Notes: generated by a model not told the origin, from the sequence alone. A stretch of 64,000 nucleotides of DNA from Pseudolabrys sp963742345 (GCA_963742345.1 CAVULO010000012.1:186001-250000), one strand, 5' to 3'; positions 21,695-31,276 are shown, counted from the stretch's first letter. Numbers and translations: made by a program.

Positions 21695-23137
21695 ATGGGT
21701 AAGGTCACCGGATTTCTGGAAATCGAACGCGAGGACCGCGACTACCAACCGATCGCGGAACGCGTAAAGCATTGGCATGAATTTATCCTCCCGCTCCCGG
21801 AAAAGGAAATCCGCGAGCAGGCAGCGCGCTGTATGGACTGTGGCGTGCCCTATTGCCATGGCACAAGCCGCATCACTGGTGCGCCCACAGGCTGCCCCGT
21901 CAACAACCAGATTCCGGACTGGAACGATCTGGTCTATCGCGGAAATTGGGATGAGGCCGCCCGCAATTTACACTCGACCAACAATTTCCCGGAATTTACC
22001 GGGCGCGTCTGTCCGGCGCCGTGCGAGGCCTCTTGCACGCTCAATATCGACGAGAACCCGGTCACCATTAAATCGATCGAATGCGAGATTGCCGACCGTG
22101 CCATCGCGCAGGGCTTGAAGGCCGAGAAAGCGACCCGCAAGACCGGCAAAAAAGTTGCTGTCATTGGCTCCGGACCGGCGGGTCTTGCTTGCGCCCAACA
22201 ACTCGCCCGTGCCGGCCACGACGTGCATGTTTTTGAGCGGTGGGCCAGGGCCGGCGGGCTGCTCCGCTACGGCATTCCCGATTTCAAGATGGAAAAGGTT
22301 CACGTCGATCGTCGCGTCGAACAGATGCAAGGCGAAGGCGTCGTTTTCCATTACAACGCCCATGTCGGTGTGAACGTACCAGCCGACAAGTTGGTCAATG
22401 ATCATGATGCCGTCGTGTTGACCGGAGGTAGCGAGAAGCCCCGCGACCTGCCTATGCCGGGTCGCGAACTCAAGGGCATCTACTTTGCGATGGACTTCCT
22501 GCCACAGCAGAATCGGCGTGTGAGCAATGAGCCCCAGGGCGGCGTCGAGCCGATCCTCGCCAAAGGCAAGAAAGTCGTCGTCATCGGCGGTGGCGATACC
22601 GGATCCGATTGCATCGGCACCTCGATCCGCCAGGGGGCAGCGTCGGTTACTAATTTCGAGATCATGTCGGAGCCTCCCGAACATGAGAACAAGATGCTCA
22701 CTTGGCCGGACTGGCCGCTCAAGCTGCGAATTTCCTCAAGTCACGAGGAAGGGGTGACCCGCGAATTTGCCGTGCTGACGCAAAAATTCACCGGCGAGAA
22801 CGGCCAGGTCAAAAAGCTGCATTGCGTGCATGTCGACGAGAAATTCAAGCCGGTCCCCGGCACCGAATTCGAAATCGAGGCCGATCTGGTGCTGCTTGCC
22901 ATGGGTTTTGTGCACCCCGTACACGAAGGAATGCTTAAGGCGCTGGGCGTAGCGCTCGATCAGCGCGGCAATGTGTCCGCAGATACCAATGCGTATCAGA
23001 CGTCGCTGCCGAAGGTCTTCGCTGCCGGCGATATGCGTCGTGGGCAATCATTGGTCGTTTGGGCGATCCGAGAAGGCCGCCAGGCGGCGCACGCGGTCGA
23101 TAAATTCCTGATGGGATCGACCCTTCTGCCGCGTTGA
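21695..23137 (+). CDS. gltD: Glutamate synthase small subunit
   Basis: 480 residues. It carries electrons from NADPH through FAD and two 4Fe-4S clusters to GltB. The N-terminal Cys-rich domain shows RCMDCGVPYCHG, GCPVNNQIPDWND and GRVCPAPCEASCTL. The FAD Rossmann motif is VAVIGSGPAGLACAQ (near 152) and the NADPH motif is VVVIGGGDTGSDCIG. The C-terminal FAD contact is VFAAGDMRRGQSLVVWAI. Start ATG 21695 lies 2 bp after the gltB stop. It convergently faces the DUF459 gene 25 bp away. Confidence 0.97.
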   Translation: MGKVTGFLEIEREDRDYQPIAERVKHWHEFILPLPEKEIREQAARCMDCGVPYCHGTSRITGAPTGCPVNNQIPDWNDLVYRGNWDEAARNLHSTNNFPEFTGRVCPAPCEASCTLNIDENPVTIKSIECEIADRAIAQGLKAEKATRKTGKKVAVIGSGPAGLACAQQLARAGHDVHVFERWARAGGLLRYGIPDFKMEKVHVDRRVEQMQGEGVVFHYNAHVGVNVPADKLVNDHDAVVLTGGSEKPRDLPMPGRELKGIYFAMDFLPQQNRRVSNEPQGGVEPILAKGKKVVVIGGGDTGSDCIGTSIRQGAASVTNFEIMSEPPEHENKMLTWPDWPLKLRISSSHEEGVTREFAVLTQKFTGENGQVKKLHCVHVDEKFKPVPGTEFEIEADLVLLAMGFVHPVHEGMLKALGVALDQRGNVSADTNAYQTSLPKVFAAGDMRRGQSLVVWAIREGRQAAHAVDKFLMGSTLLPR

Positions 23138-23162
23138 CGTCTTACGTTTTCAGCATCGTTCT

Positions 23163-24743
23163 TTAACGGAAAAAGCCGAAGGGACTGCCGCTTGAAGGGA
23201 AAATCCCCCGCGGCGGACGCGGCACATCGTCTTGCTTGGGCGGCTGCGGCGGCTTGGGCTTGGCGTTGTTGATCTGCGAGGTCTTGCTGACGCTTCCGCT
23301 CTTCGGCGGGGCCGCTTTCTTCTCCGGCACAGGCGCTGACTCGATAGGCGCGGCATCAACCGGCGCTGACGCCAAGGCGCCCGCCGGTGCCGTTGCAACC
23401 GGCGGAACATTGGCATCGCTGCCTCGCTGCAAAGCAAAATCGTCGGCCCGGCCTGGCGGCGCGGTAACGGCCTCGCCTTTGACCAAAACTCGTGTCGCGA
23501 TGGCATCACCATGTGGAGAGCTGTTACCGGCGCCACCGAGCAATTCGTCGGAGTTGCCGGGCGTTACAGTCAAAGGAACCACAGGCCCCGCGACAGGCCG
23601 CGCTGCCGGTTTGTCATCGGGAGCCACAGGCGTGACCGGGCCTGAGGGCAAGGCGACGGGTGTCACCCGGCTGTTCATGTAGCGACGGATTTCGCGTTCG
23701 ACATAGTGCGCAAGCTTCAGCGCGCCAGATTTTGTAAAAAATACGCCGTCGTTCGAACGTAGCCGCCGCATCTGGCCTTCGTAGTCGGGGCCAAAGTTCG
23801 AATATTTGCCGGCTTCGTCGACAAATCCGTCCCACACGTCGATGTAGACGGCGCCGGCGCGTTCTGCGCGCGCGCGATAGAGATCATTGAGATAGACCGC
23901 ATCGGCAGTGGACTTGGTGCCGCGGATTGAGGGTAAGCCGACCCAGAACACCGGTACGCCCTTGCTTTTGAGCGCCGCGATCGTCTCATCGATACGCTTC
24001 GAATAAATCTCAGCCCATTGGTCGGTGCGGAACTCAATAACGCCGTTGACCTTTTTTCCGGGCTGAGATTCTGGCGCGGCAATCGTCGCTTGCTCCTGCT
24101 CGTCGACCTGGTTTTTGCTCTGCGCATCCTTGTCGGCGCCCGCCTTGTCTGCCTGATCCTTGCCCTTCTTCTTGTCGGCTTCACTGGCGAGATCACGCTC
24201 GCGGATATTCTGCCGGTCGCTGACGCCGAGCATCATCACTACATAGTTTGCCTTCTCCTGATTGAGCGTGTCGCGCGCAACATGCCACCAGTCAAGATCC
24301 CCCTTCGGCTCGTAGCGCAACAAGCCGGAGTGAACCTTGTTCTTCCGGATGATGGCTATCTCCGGAGAATCCGAAAAGGCATCTTCGAGGCCATAGGCGA
24401 GCCAATCGGCCATACCGTCGCCGAGAACTACAACCGAAGTCGTCGGCGTGACCGGTTCGGCCTTCAAATCGGGTTTGCGCGGAGGCGGCGCACGCGAGTT
24501 GTCGACTGGCGCCTGCTGCTCGGGGTTCTCATAGGAGCGGTCGGAGCCTCCCCAAAAACCTCCAAAAAAGCCCCCGCCCGAGCGCGGACGCTGTCTGCTT
24601 AGAAACGGAAACCGATCATCGCGAAATTGCGCCTGGGCGGGCGATGTGAGTGAAAACTCAACGGCGACAAGGCCCGCACAGTCGACTGCGGCCAAAAGAG
24701 CCGCCCCGACGAGCCAACGCGAAAAATGGTTTTTCCCAGTCAT
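23163..24743 (-). CDS. DUF459/SGNH-fold exported protein with altered nucleophile motif
   Basis: 526 residues from ATG 24743; in-frame Met at 24764 and GTG at 24791 are alternatives. A signal sequence (SRWLVGAALLAAVDCAGLVA ... PAQAQ) leads into a Gly/Pro-rich linker and then an SGNH hydrolase-like domain: SVVVLGDGMADWLAYGLED where GDS is normally seen, YVVMMLGVSDRQ, VFWVGLPSIRGTKSTADAVY and FFTKSGALKLAHYVEREIRR. The usual Ser of GDS is Gly here. A charged low-complexity insert (KKKGKDQADKAGADKD) and a long Pro/Ala tail flank the domain. It is probably periplasmic, perhaps acting on cell-envelope glycans. Neighbour MltB supports an envelope role. Confidence 0.8.
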   Translation of the reverse strand: MTGKNHFSRWLVGAALLAAVDCAGLVAVEFSLTSPAQAQFRDDRFPFLSRQRPRSGGGFFGGFWGGSDRSYENPEQQAPVDNSRAPPPRKPDLKAEPVTPTTSVVVLGDGMADWLAYGLEDAFSDSPEIAIIRKNKVHSGLLRYEPKGDLDWWHVARDTLNQEKANYVVMMLGVSDRQNIRERDLASEADKKKGKDQADKAGADKDAQSKNQVDEQEQATIAAPESQPGKKVNGVIEFRTDQWAEIYSKRIDETIAALKSKGVPVFWVGLPSIRGTKSTADAVYLNDLYRARAERAGAVYIDVWDGFVDEAGKYSNFGPDYEGQMRRLRSNDGVFFTKSGALKLAHYVEREIRRYMNSRVTPVALPSGPVTPVAPDDKPAARPVAGPVVPLTVTPGNSDELLGGAGNSSPHGDAIATRVLVKGEAVTAPPGRADDFALQRGSDANVPPVATAPAGALASAPVDAAPIESAPVPEKKAAPPKSGSVSKTSQINNAKPKPPQPPKQDDVPRPPRGIFPSSGSPFGFFR

Positions 24744-24860
24744 GCCGATGCCCAGTTGCCGCATTGGCCTAAGTTGCTGAATGGCGCACACTCACGACCC
24801 ATCGCCATGGACCAATAGCGCTCAAAAAATGTCAACTCAAAGGTCGCCTAAACAGCATGC

Positions 24861-26201
24861 CTAACGGGCACGTAGCTGATCAAGGACACCCGTAGACGCA
24901 AAACCGTCGGGAATTCGGCCATTTTTGGCTTGGAAATCGCGAATTGCGGTACGAGTCTTAAGGCCGAGATGCCCATCCGGCTCGCCGACATCGTAACCGT
25001 GACGTGTCAGCAATTGCTGCAATTCCAGCCGCTCTGTGCGTGACAACACGCGCTCGTATCGTGGCCACTCTTGCACGAAGGGCCCGCCGCCGCGCAAGCG
25101 ATCGGCCAAGTGGCCAATGGCAAGCGCGTAAGCCTCGGCCGGATTGTATTTCATGATGACGCTGAAATTCGCCAACATCAGAAATCCTGGTCCCTGAACG
25201 CCGGCCGGTATCAGCAAAAATGCATTGTCCTCCGGCCGTGGAAACGGTTGACCATTTGGGCGCCTGATTCCCTGCCGCTCCCACTCACGAATGCTATTTG
25301 GCCGCGCGTGATCGGCGAGCAAAAAATTGAATGTCGCCGGCACTACCACCTCGTAACCCCAGGTTTGGCCTATAACCCAACCGTCTTTTTTAAGGTTGTT
25401 GGCAGTGGAAGCAATGACGTCAGGCACGGAGTCGACGACATCGCGGCGACCGTCACGATCGAAATCCACCGCATATTTTTTGAATGCGGTCGGCATGAAC
25501 TGGGTGGGCCCGAATGCCCCTGCCCACGAACCGACCAGACGATCAGGCCGGACGTCTCCGCGTTGGAGAATCTCTAACGTAGATAGAAACTCTTCGCGAA
25601 AATAATTCTGCCGGCGGCCAATGCAGGCGAGCGTAGCTGTGGAACGCACTACCGAACGGTCCCCCGTCAACGTGCCATAATTGGTTTCGACACCCCAAAT
25701 GGCAGCGATTGTGTAGCGATCCACTCCGTAGGTGCGCTCCACGGCGTCGAAGGCGCTCCGGTACCTTTCCAATAAAGCGCGGCCCTGCTCGATACGCTCG
25801 TTAGTCACCAGGATGTCGAGATAGTCCCAGAAGGATTTGGTGAACTCAGGCTGGTTGTCGAGCAGGTCCATAATCCGCAGGTCGGGCGTGAGCGAAGCGG
25901 TATAAGTCTGGAACACGCTTCGCGAAACGCCGCGCCGCGCCGCCGCCGGCCACAACCGATTGATACAGTCATGAAAATTTGCGGCCGCCGCACGAATTGC
26001 CTCAGCAGTCATGAGCGGGTGGCCGGACGAGCCCGCTTCCCCGCTCCACTCCGGTACTGATTGGGTGGCCGGGGAAAGGGCTCCGGTGGTGACCGGATTG
26101 TGGCCGCCGCGCACATCTTGCGCCGCGACAACGCCACAAGCAGCCGCCACGATGCCTGTAGCGATGCCTGCAGCAGTGAGAATAGGCCACGCCCTGCGCA
26201 T
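24861..26201 (-). CDS. Lytic murein transglycosylase, MltB family, with C-terminal peptidoglycan-binding domain
   Basis: 446 residues from ATG 26201. A signal anchor (WPILTAAGIATGIVAAACGV) is followed by the SLT_2 domain: FHDCINRLWPAAARRGVSR, then catalytic Glu in AAIWGVETNYGTLTG and the VGSWAGAFGPTQFMPTAF substrate groove. The C-terminal segment (RTERLELQQLLTRHGYDVGE) is a PG_binding_1 domain. It cleaves the glycan strand between MurNAc and GlcNAc, forming 1,6-anhydroMurNAc. Cys in the signal region (AAACG) could support lipidation, but the lipobox is weak. It is divergent from galU. Confidence 0.92.
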   Translation of the reverse strand: MRRAWPILTAAGIATGIVAAACGVVAAQDVRGGHNPVTTGALSPATQSVPEWSGEAGSSGHPLMTAEAIRAAAANFHDCINRLWPAAARRGVSRSVFQTYTASLTPDLRIMDLLDNQPEFTKSFWDYLDILVTNERIEQGRALLERYRSAFDAVERTYGVDRYTIAAIWGVETNYGTLTGDRSVVRSTATLACIGRRQNYFREEFLSTLEILQRGDVRPDRLVGSWAGAFGPTQFMPTAFKKYAVDFDRDGRRDVVDSVPDVIASTANNLKKDGWVIGQTWGYEVVVPATFNFLLADHARPNSIREWERQGIRRPNGQPFPRPEDNAFLLIPAGVQGPGFLMLANFSVIMKYNPAEAYALAIGHLADRLRGGGPFVQEWPRYERVLSRTERLELQQLLTRHGYDVGEPDGHLGLKTRTAIRDFQAKNGRIPDGFASTGVLDQLRAR

Positions 26202-26368
26202 GCCGGTCCCCGTTTCCACCCAGAACCCCCAAATCTATGGGAGTCCCGATATCATTTCTGCGGCGTTAATGGTCTACTTTCTTCAAGTCGCATCTGGACC
26301 CCCGCCGCCGCATTGTGTTCTGTGCCGCCAGACGAATTCACGATTCGCCCGACAATGAAGATTCTCGC

Positions 26369-27250
26369 ATGACCCGCATTCGTAAAGCCATATTTCCCGT
26401 GGCCGGCCTTGGAACCCGCTTTCTGCCGGCAACCAAGGCCATGCCAAAAGAGATGCTGCCGGTCGTAGACCGCCCGCTTATCCAGCACGTGGTGGATGAG
26501 GCGCGACAAGCCGGCATTGAGCATTTCATCTTTGTCACCGGTCGGAACAAGAGCGTGATCGAAGATCATTTCGACCGCCAGTTCGAGCTCGAGTTAACCT
26601 TGATGGAGCGCGGCAAGAAGACCGAGCTCGCCCTCCTGTCGGAAGATCTGCCAGAGGCCGGAACCGTGAGCTTTACACGCCAGCAGTCGCCGCTCGGCCT
26701 TGGGCACGCGGTCTGGTGCGCACGGGAGCTGGTCGGTCATGAACCATTCGCACTCCTTTTGCCGGACATGCTGGTTCAGCATACGCCTGGTTGCCTCGCG
26801 CAGTTGATCGACGCTGCGACGGACCTTGATGGCAACGCCAATATCATCGCCGTTGAGGAAGTGCCGAAGGAGCGCGTGCATATGTATGGTGTGGTCGGCG
26901 TCGGCGCGCCGAAGGGCAAGGCATTTGCGATCACCAAGATGGTCGAGAAGCCGAAAGCGAGCGAAGCCCCATCCAATCTCACTATTACCGGCCGGTACAT
27001 CCTGCAGCCGCAGATCTTTGAACTACTGGAAAAACAGGCTGCCGGCACAGGCGGGGAAATTCAGCTCACCGATGCCATGGTGACGCTCTCGCGTTCGCAG
27101 CCATTTTATGGCCTTAAATTCGAGGGCCGCAGTTTCGACTGCGGCTCCAAGATCGGCTTTCTCGCGGCAAATCTCGCCTACGGGCTGGAGCGCGCCGATA
27201 TTGCACCTGAACTGCGCGCCGAGATGCGCCGCATGCTCGGCGAGAAATAA
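26369..27250 (+). CDS. galU: UTP-glucose-1-phosphate uridylyltransferase
   Basis: 293 residues starting MTRIRKAIFPVAGLGTRFLP at ATG 26369; an upstream in-frame start at 26315 is not family-like. Makes UDP-glucose for exopolysaccharide, LPS and cyclic glucans. Nucleotide-binding GLGTRFLPATKAMPKEM, the FVTGRNKSVIEDHFDR block, LGLGHAVWCARELV, PFALLLPDM and VEKPKASEAPSNL are all in place, and the end is YGLERADIAPELRAEMRRML. Its stop abuts the convergent outer-membrane gene with no gap. Confidence 0.97.
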   Translation: MTRIRKAIFPVAGLGTRFLPATKAMPKEMLPVVDRPLIQHVVDEARQAGIEHFIFVTGRNKSVIEDHFDRQFELELTLMERGKKTELALLSEDLPEAGTVSFTRQQSPLGLGHAVWCARELVGHEPFALLLPDMLVQHTPGCLAQLIDAATDLDGNANIIAVEEVPKERVHMYGVVGVGAPKGKAFAITKMVEKPKASEAPSNLTITGRYILQPQIFELLEKQAAGTGGEIQLTDAMVTLSRSQPFYGLKFEGRSFDCGSKIGFLAANLAYGLERADIAPELRAEMRRMLGEK

Positions 27251-28933
27251 CTAGCGCTGTAGCCGCAGCCCCAACATGAAGACACTCTCCGCGTAGGCAA
27301 CACCGGCAACGTTTGAGGTCAGCCAGTTCTGGCGGAACTCGCCTTTGACCTGGACCGAGCGGTTGAGCTTGTAGGTCAAACCGGCGCCGACGAGGTAGCG
27401 TTTGTCGATGCGGTCGAGCCCCACATAGTCGTCGACACCGAAACCGAATTTAAGGCTGCCGATCAACCAGCGTCTGAAAGAGTGATCGAACTGCACACCC
27501 ATATCCCGGTAGAGCACGCCAGACACACCGGGGACGGTCGATTCTCCGATCGTTGATGTAGCTATCAACTTCACATTGGTGAGTGCATCGACGGTCCATA
27601 GCAGCGATGCGCTGCCAACCGGTGCGCTTATGTTCGCTAGCCGCGGGTCTTCGTAAACACGCTGGGTATAGCCGAGTGCGGCTTCGCCAGTGATGAGGCG
27701 CGTCAGTTCGAATTTCGCGCCGGCTTTCCCCGTTATTCCATTGGAATTTCGCTGATATCCCGAAGAATCGGTGTTGAGGTCGTGCACGCGCGTATCGACG
27801 GCAACTTCGGCGAACGGCGTGAGCCCCGGTGAGAGTTCATAGCCGCCACGCAGCACACCGCTATATTGGTCGTAGTTGCGGTCGTCATTGCTGGAAGTCG
27901 AGCCATCGGTCAGTGTCGACTGCTGATAGATCGTGCGTTCGAAGTCGCCCTTGATCGAAAGATCGAAGCGGTTGAAACGCTGCCCGAGGCCAACAGCGCC
28001 TCCGCCAACGACATAGATCGGGAGCTTGGCAAGCCCTGCTTGCAAATTCGGACTACCGGGATTGTCGGTAGAAACGAGCACGCGCCCGCCAAGATCAATA
28101 CGTGTATCGGTGGCGACGTCGACACGACCGTCAATTTTGCCATTGAGATAGGGGCGGCTCAGCGACGGTGTTTCGTCGGGGCTATACCCGATGTAGCTGC
28201 CACGCAAATCGAGTTTTAGATCATGACGCGACCAGTTCGACTGTCCGCGTAATTCCGGCGCGATGGCATAGAAGCGCGCGCCGGGCCCGCCGGGCTCATG
28301 ACCCGGATTCGTATCGTAGCCGCCGATGAATTCCACCGCTGGGTATAAATCGAACGCCCCGGTGCGAATGCCCAGCGGAGCGTAAGGATCGTCAGGCTCG
28401 GTGTGCGCCTTGCGCTTTTTCGGAAATGTCCGGATCGGACCCAGCGCCACCGGCGGGGTGCCCGGAGCACCGCTAGCGAAGCTGCCGGTGATGTCGGCGC
28501 GTTTTTCGTATGGCGAGACGGCGGAAGACGCAGGAACACCGGGCGCAATCGCTTGCGCGCCAGGCGGCTTCTTGGATTTTCCCTTAGCTCTTGCCTTGCG
28601 GGTGTTGGTTGAATCGAAACCGCTCGTGCCAGCGCCGGAAGCCGGTGCCGTGAATGTCGGGGGGGTTGCTAGCTGCGCAAGGGCCGAACGGTCAAATTTC
28701 TGAAATCGGGGCGAACTGCGCGGGTCGGTTTGCAGCTTCGGCGTCAGCGGATCCGTATATGGCTGGCTCGCCGTCTGCGCTGAAGCTTCCACGCAATGGA
28801 GCATCATGCAGGCGACGACCAGCATACCGACGCCGCGCGGCGCGGTCGGACGAACATTGCGATACGGCACCACCGGTGAAGGTTCTCCTGGTCCGAGCGT
28901 CGCCAAAGTCCGCGCACGCCGGTGCGCGCCCAT
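27251..28933 (-). CDS. Outer-membrane beta-barrel protein (BBP2-type)
   Basis: Up to 560 residues. A signal region (GMLVVACMMLHCVEASAQ) sits about 40 residues in, so the real start may be GTG 28873 or 28870. After a Pro/Ala-rich, probably disordered segment comes a barrel domain with alternating strands from GAFDLYPAVEFIGGYDTNPG to the C-terminal strand YAESVFMLGLRLQR. Many strands contain aromatic/Gly patterns (GGYELSPGLTPFAEVAVDTR, EAALGYTQRVYEDPR). It resembles the alphaproteobacterial BBP2/DUF-type porin family; no transported molecule is known. The galU neighbour hints at surface polysaccharide context but proves nothing. Confidence 0.85.
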   Translation of the reverse strand: MGAHRRARTLATLGPGEPSPVVPYRNVRPTAPRGVGMLVVACMMLHCVEASAQTASQPYTDPLTPKLQTDPRSSPRFQKFDRSALAQLATPPTFTAPASGAGTSGFDSTNTRKARAKGKSKKPPGAQAIAPGVPASSAVSPYEKRADITGSFASGAPGTPPVALGPIRTFPKKRKAHTEPDDPYAPLGIRTGAFDLYPAVEFIGGYDTNPGHEPGGPGARFYAIAPELRGQSNWSRHDLKLDLRGSYIGYSPDETPSLSRPYLNGKIDGRVDVATDTRIDLGGRVLVSTDNPGSPNLQAGLAKLPIYVVGGGAVGLGQRFNRFDLSIKGDFERTIYQQSTLTDGSTSSNDDRNYDQYSGVLRGGYELSPGLTPFAEVAVDTRVHDLNTDSSGYQRNSNGITGKAGAKFELTRLITGEAALGYTQRVYEDPRLANISAPVGSASLLWTVDALTNVKLIATSTIGESTVPGVSGVLYRDMGVQFDHSFRRWLIGSLKFGFGVDDYVGLDRIDKRYLVGAGLTYKLNRSVQVKGEFRQNWLTSNVAGVAYAESVFMLGLRLQR

Positions 28934-29030
28934 GCGAGCGCGCGCCCGCCGAAAGCGGACGTTGGTTAACGGAAGTTAAAATCTTATGGTTAACGGGGCG
29001 TTGATCGGCTTGAAGACCGCATTCTGCGGG

Positions 29031-30047
29031 CTAAACCCAGCCTTTGAGCTCGCGGGTAGCGACATCGCGGATCACCGTCATTCCGCCTGGCGTGTCGTTG
29101 AGGCAGGGGATCGCCACGAAATTTTCCCCGCCCGCGTGCCGGAAGATTTCAGCATTCTCCATGGCGATCTCCTCCAGCGTCTCGAGGCAGTCGGCGGAAA
29201 ATCCGGGCGTAATGACGGCGATATTTTTTACGCCGCGCTCGGCGAGCGATTTCACGGTGGCGTCGGTATAGGGCTTGATCCACTCAGCCGTCCCAAACCG
29301 CGACTGGAATGTCATGATCAGCCGTTCATCGTTGAACTTGAGTTTCTTGCGAAGAAGCGCCGTCGTCGCAGCGCACTGTTTGAAATAGGGATCACCTTTT
29401 GCGACATAATCTTCCGGCATGCCGTGATAAGAGGCCACGATCACCTCCGGCTTGAACGCGAGCTTTGCCAGCGCTGCATTGAGCGAAGCTGCGAGCGCGT
29501 CAATATAGACCGGTTCGGCATAGTAAGGCGCGGCGACGCGCAGTGTCGGCTGGAATCGCATCTTGCCAAGTGCGCGGAAGACTTCATCGCATACGGTAGC
29601 GGTCGTCGCCGCCGCGTACTGCGGATACAGCGGTACGATCAGGATTCGTTCACAATCCTGTGCGGCGAGTGCCTCAAGCCGTGAACGGATCGATGGATTG
29701 CCGTAGCGCATCGCCCAGTCGACGCGGATGCGCTTGTCGACCTTTTCCATTAATTCATCCAGCTTGTCGGATTGAGAGCGTGTGATGGTCTTGAGCGGCA
29801 ACTCATCCCGTTCCCTGTTCCAGATCTTGTCATAGTCGCGCCCCTTGCGGCCTGGGCGAACGGTCAAAATTATCAGATTGAGAACCAGCCACCATTTCAG
29901 GCGGTTCTCCTCGATTACGCGCCGATCGGAGAGAAACTCCTTCAGGTAACGCCGCATGGCCCAGTAGCCCGTCGAGTCGGGCGTACCTAAGTTGACCAGT
30001 AGCACCCCGATCCGGCCACCAGCCGCCGGAACCATGTCCGGGCTCAT
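29031..30047 (-). CDS. hemH: Ferrochelatase
   Basis: 338 residues. Inserts Fe2+ into protoporphyrin IX, the last step of heme synthesis. Visible motifs: IGVLLVNLGTPDSTGYWAMR, MRYGNPSIRSRLEAL, VPLYPQYAAATTATVCDEVF, the metal-site His in VASYHGMPEDYVAKGD, MTFQSRFGTAEWIKPYTD and the Glu-rich GFSADCLETLEEIAMENAE. No Cys set for a 2Fe-2S cluster is seen. Its ATG overlaps the stop of the PaaK-like ligase by 4 nt (ATGA), so it is translationally coupled to a catabolic operon, an unusual location. Confidence 0.95.
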   Translation of the reverse strand: MSPDMVPAAGGRIGVLLVNLGTPDSTGYWAMRRYLKEFLSDRRVIEENRLKWWLVLNLIILTVRPGRKGRDYDKIWNRERDELPLKTITRSQSDKLDELMEKVDKRIRVDWAMRYGNPSIRSRLEALAAQDCERILIVPLYPQYAAATTATVCDEVFRALGKMRFQPTLRVAAPYYAEPVYIDALAASLNAALAKLAFKPEVIVASYHGMPEDYVAKGDPYFKQCAATTALLRKKLKFNDERLIMTFQSRFGTAEWIKPYTDATVKSLAERGVKNIAVITPGFSADCLETLEEIAMENAEIFRHAGGENFVAIPCLNDTPGGMTVIRDVATRELKGWV

Positions 30048-31273
30048 GGCTTTCGCTCGTCGGCGATCAGCTTGCCGTCATTCGGTAGCGAACCTGGCGC
30101 AACCAACTTCACGATACCCTTGAGCTTGGTAGTTGACTGCAATGTTGCGGCGACCGCCGTTTCGAGCGCGGCGTTGGGCGGCGCATACTCCGCCAGCAAC
30201 GTCATTGTGTCCTGCTCAGCTGCCCGGTCGACCACGAGGCGAAGACGTTTGAGCTCGGGATGACGTGCAGCTATCTCGGCGATCTGCCTGGGGTGCACAA
30301 ACATGCCCTTCACCTTCGCCGTCTGATCGGCGCGGCCCATCCAGCCTTTGATGCGCATATTGGTGCGCCCGCACGGAGAGACACCCGGCATCAGCGCGGA
30401 AAGATCGCCGGTACCAAGACGAATCATCGGATAATCCAGGTTGAATGAGGTAACGACGACTTCTCCCACCTCACCATCAGGCACAGGGTCGCCGGTGCCA
30501 GGCCGGACGATCTCAACGATCACGGTCTCATTGACAATCATGCCTTCGCGGGCCTCGCTTTCATAAGCGATGACGCCCAGTTCGGCGGTCGCATAAGATT
30601 GCAATACAGCGACACCGCGGTGGCCAAGTTCCTCGCGCAGCGAAGCCGGCAGCGCCGCACCCGACACAAGGCCGCGCTTGATCGACGATGCGTCTTTACC
30701 GGCCTTCTCGGCCGTATCCAGGAGGATTTTCAGAAAATCCGGTGTACCGACGTAACCGGTCGGCCTGTAATGCGCGATCGCCTCAAGTTGTTGCTCGGTA
30801 TTGCCGACACCGCCTGGAATGACCGCGCAATCGAGTTTACGCGCGCCCGATTCAAGAATGAACCCGCCAGGTGTGAGGTGGTAGGCGAAGGAATTGTGCA
30901 CGATATCGCCAGCGCGGAATCCAGCAGCATAGAGAGCGCGGGCCGCCCCCCACCAGTCGTCGCCCTCGCCTTCCGGTTCGAATATCGGTCCCGGTGACAT
31001 CAGCAGCCGCCGCGCTTTGCCCGGCGCAGTGACGTTGAGGCCCCCGAATGGTGGATTTTCCTTTTGCAACGCCGATATGTCCGATTTGTGCAATACGGGA
31101 AGCTTTGCCAACGCAGCCCGAGACTTGACTGCAGTTGGATTTACACCGGACAAATATTTAGCCCAACCCGGCGCTGTCATAGCGTCGGCAATGATGGCGC
31201 CCAGGCGCGCAAACTGCTCGCGCTCGCGCACGGCCGGATCGCGGATTTCCAGGGCGTCGTAATGTTCAGGCAT
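30044..31273 (-). CDS. Phenylacetate-CoA ligase-like AMP-forming synthetase
   Basis: 409 residues, PaaK-like. The mid-domain has LLMSPGPIFEPEGEGDDWWG where PaaK has a TSGTTG-type loop, then YAAGFRAGDIVHNSFAYHLT, GGVGNTEQQLEAIAHYRPTG and YVGTPDFLKILLDTAEKAG. The adenylate motifs are QSYATAELGVIAYESEAREG, YPMIRLGTGDLSALMPG and the hinge IKGWMGRADQTAKVKGMFVH. It makes acyl- or aryl-CoA from a carboxylic acid, ATP and CoA. The P-loop differs from classical PaaK, so the substrate cannot be assigned. It lies between livF and hemH in the operon. Confidence 0.88.
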   Translation of the reverse strand: MPEHYDALEIRDPAVREREQFARLGAIIADAMTAPGWAKYLSGVNPTAVKSRAALAKLPVLHKSDISALQKENPPFGGLNVTAPGKARRLLMSPGPIFEPEGEGDDWWGAARALYAAGFRAGDIVHNSFAYHLTPGGFILESGARKLDCAVIPGGVGNTEQQLEAIAHYRPTGYVGTPDFLKILLDTAEKAGKDASSIKRGLVSGAALPASLREELGHRGVAVLQSYATAELGVIAYESEAREGMIVNETVIVEIVRPGTGDPVPDGEVGEVVVTSFNLDYPMIRLGTGDLSALMPGVSPCGRTNMRIKGWMGRADQTAKVKGMFVHPRQIAEIAARHPELKRLRLVVDRAAEQDTMTLLAEYAPPNAALETAVAATLQSTTKLKGIVKLVAPGSLPNDGKLIADERKP

Positions 31274-31276
31274 GGC

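Noticed and set aside
23163..24791. GTG 24791 or ATG 24764 as start of the DUF459 gene
   Set aside because: ATG 24743 gives a normal signal peptide; the longer N-termini add polar residues before it.
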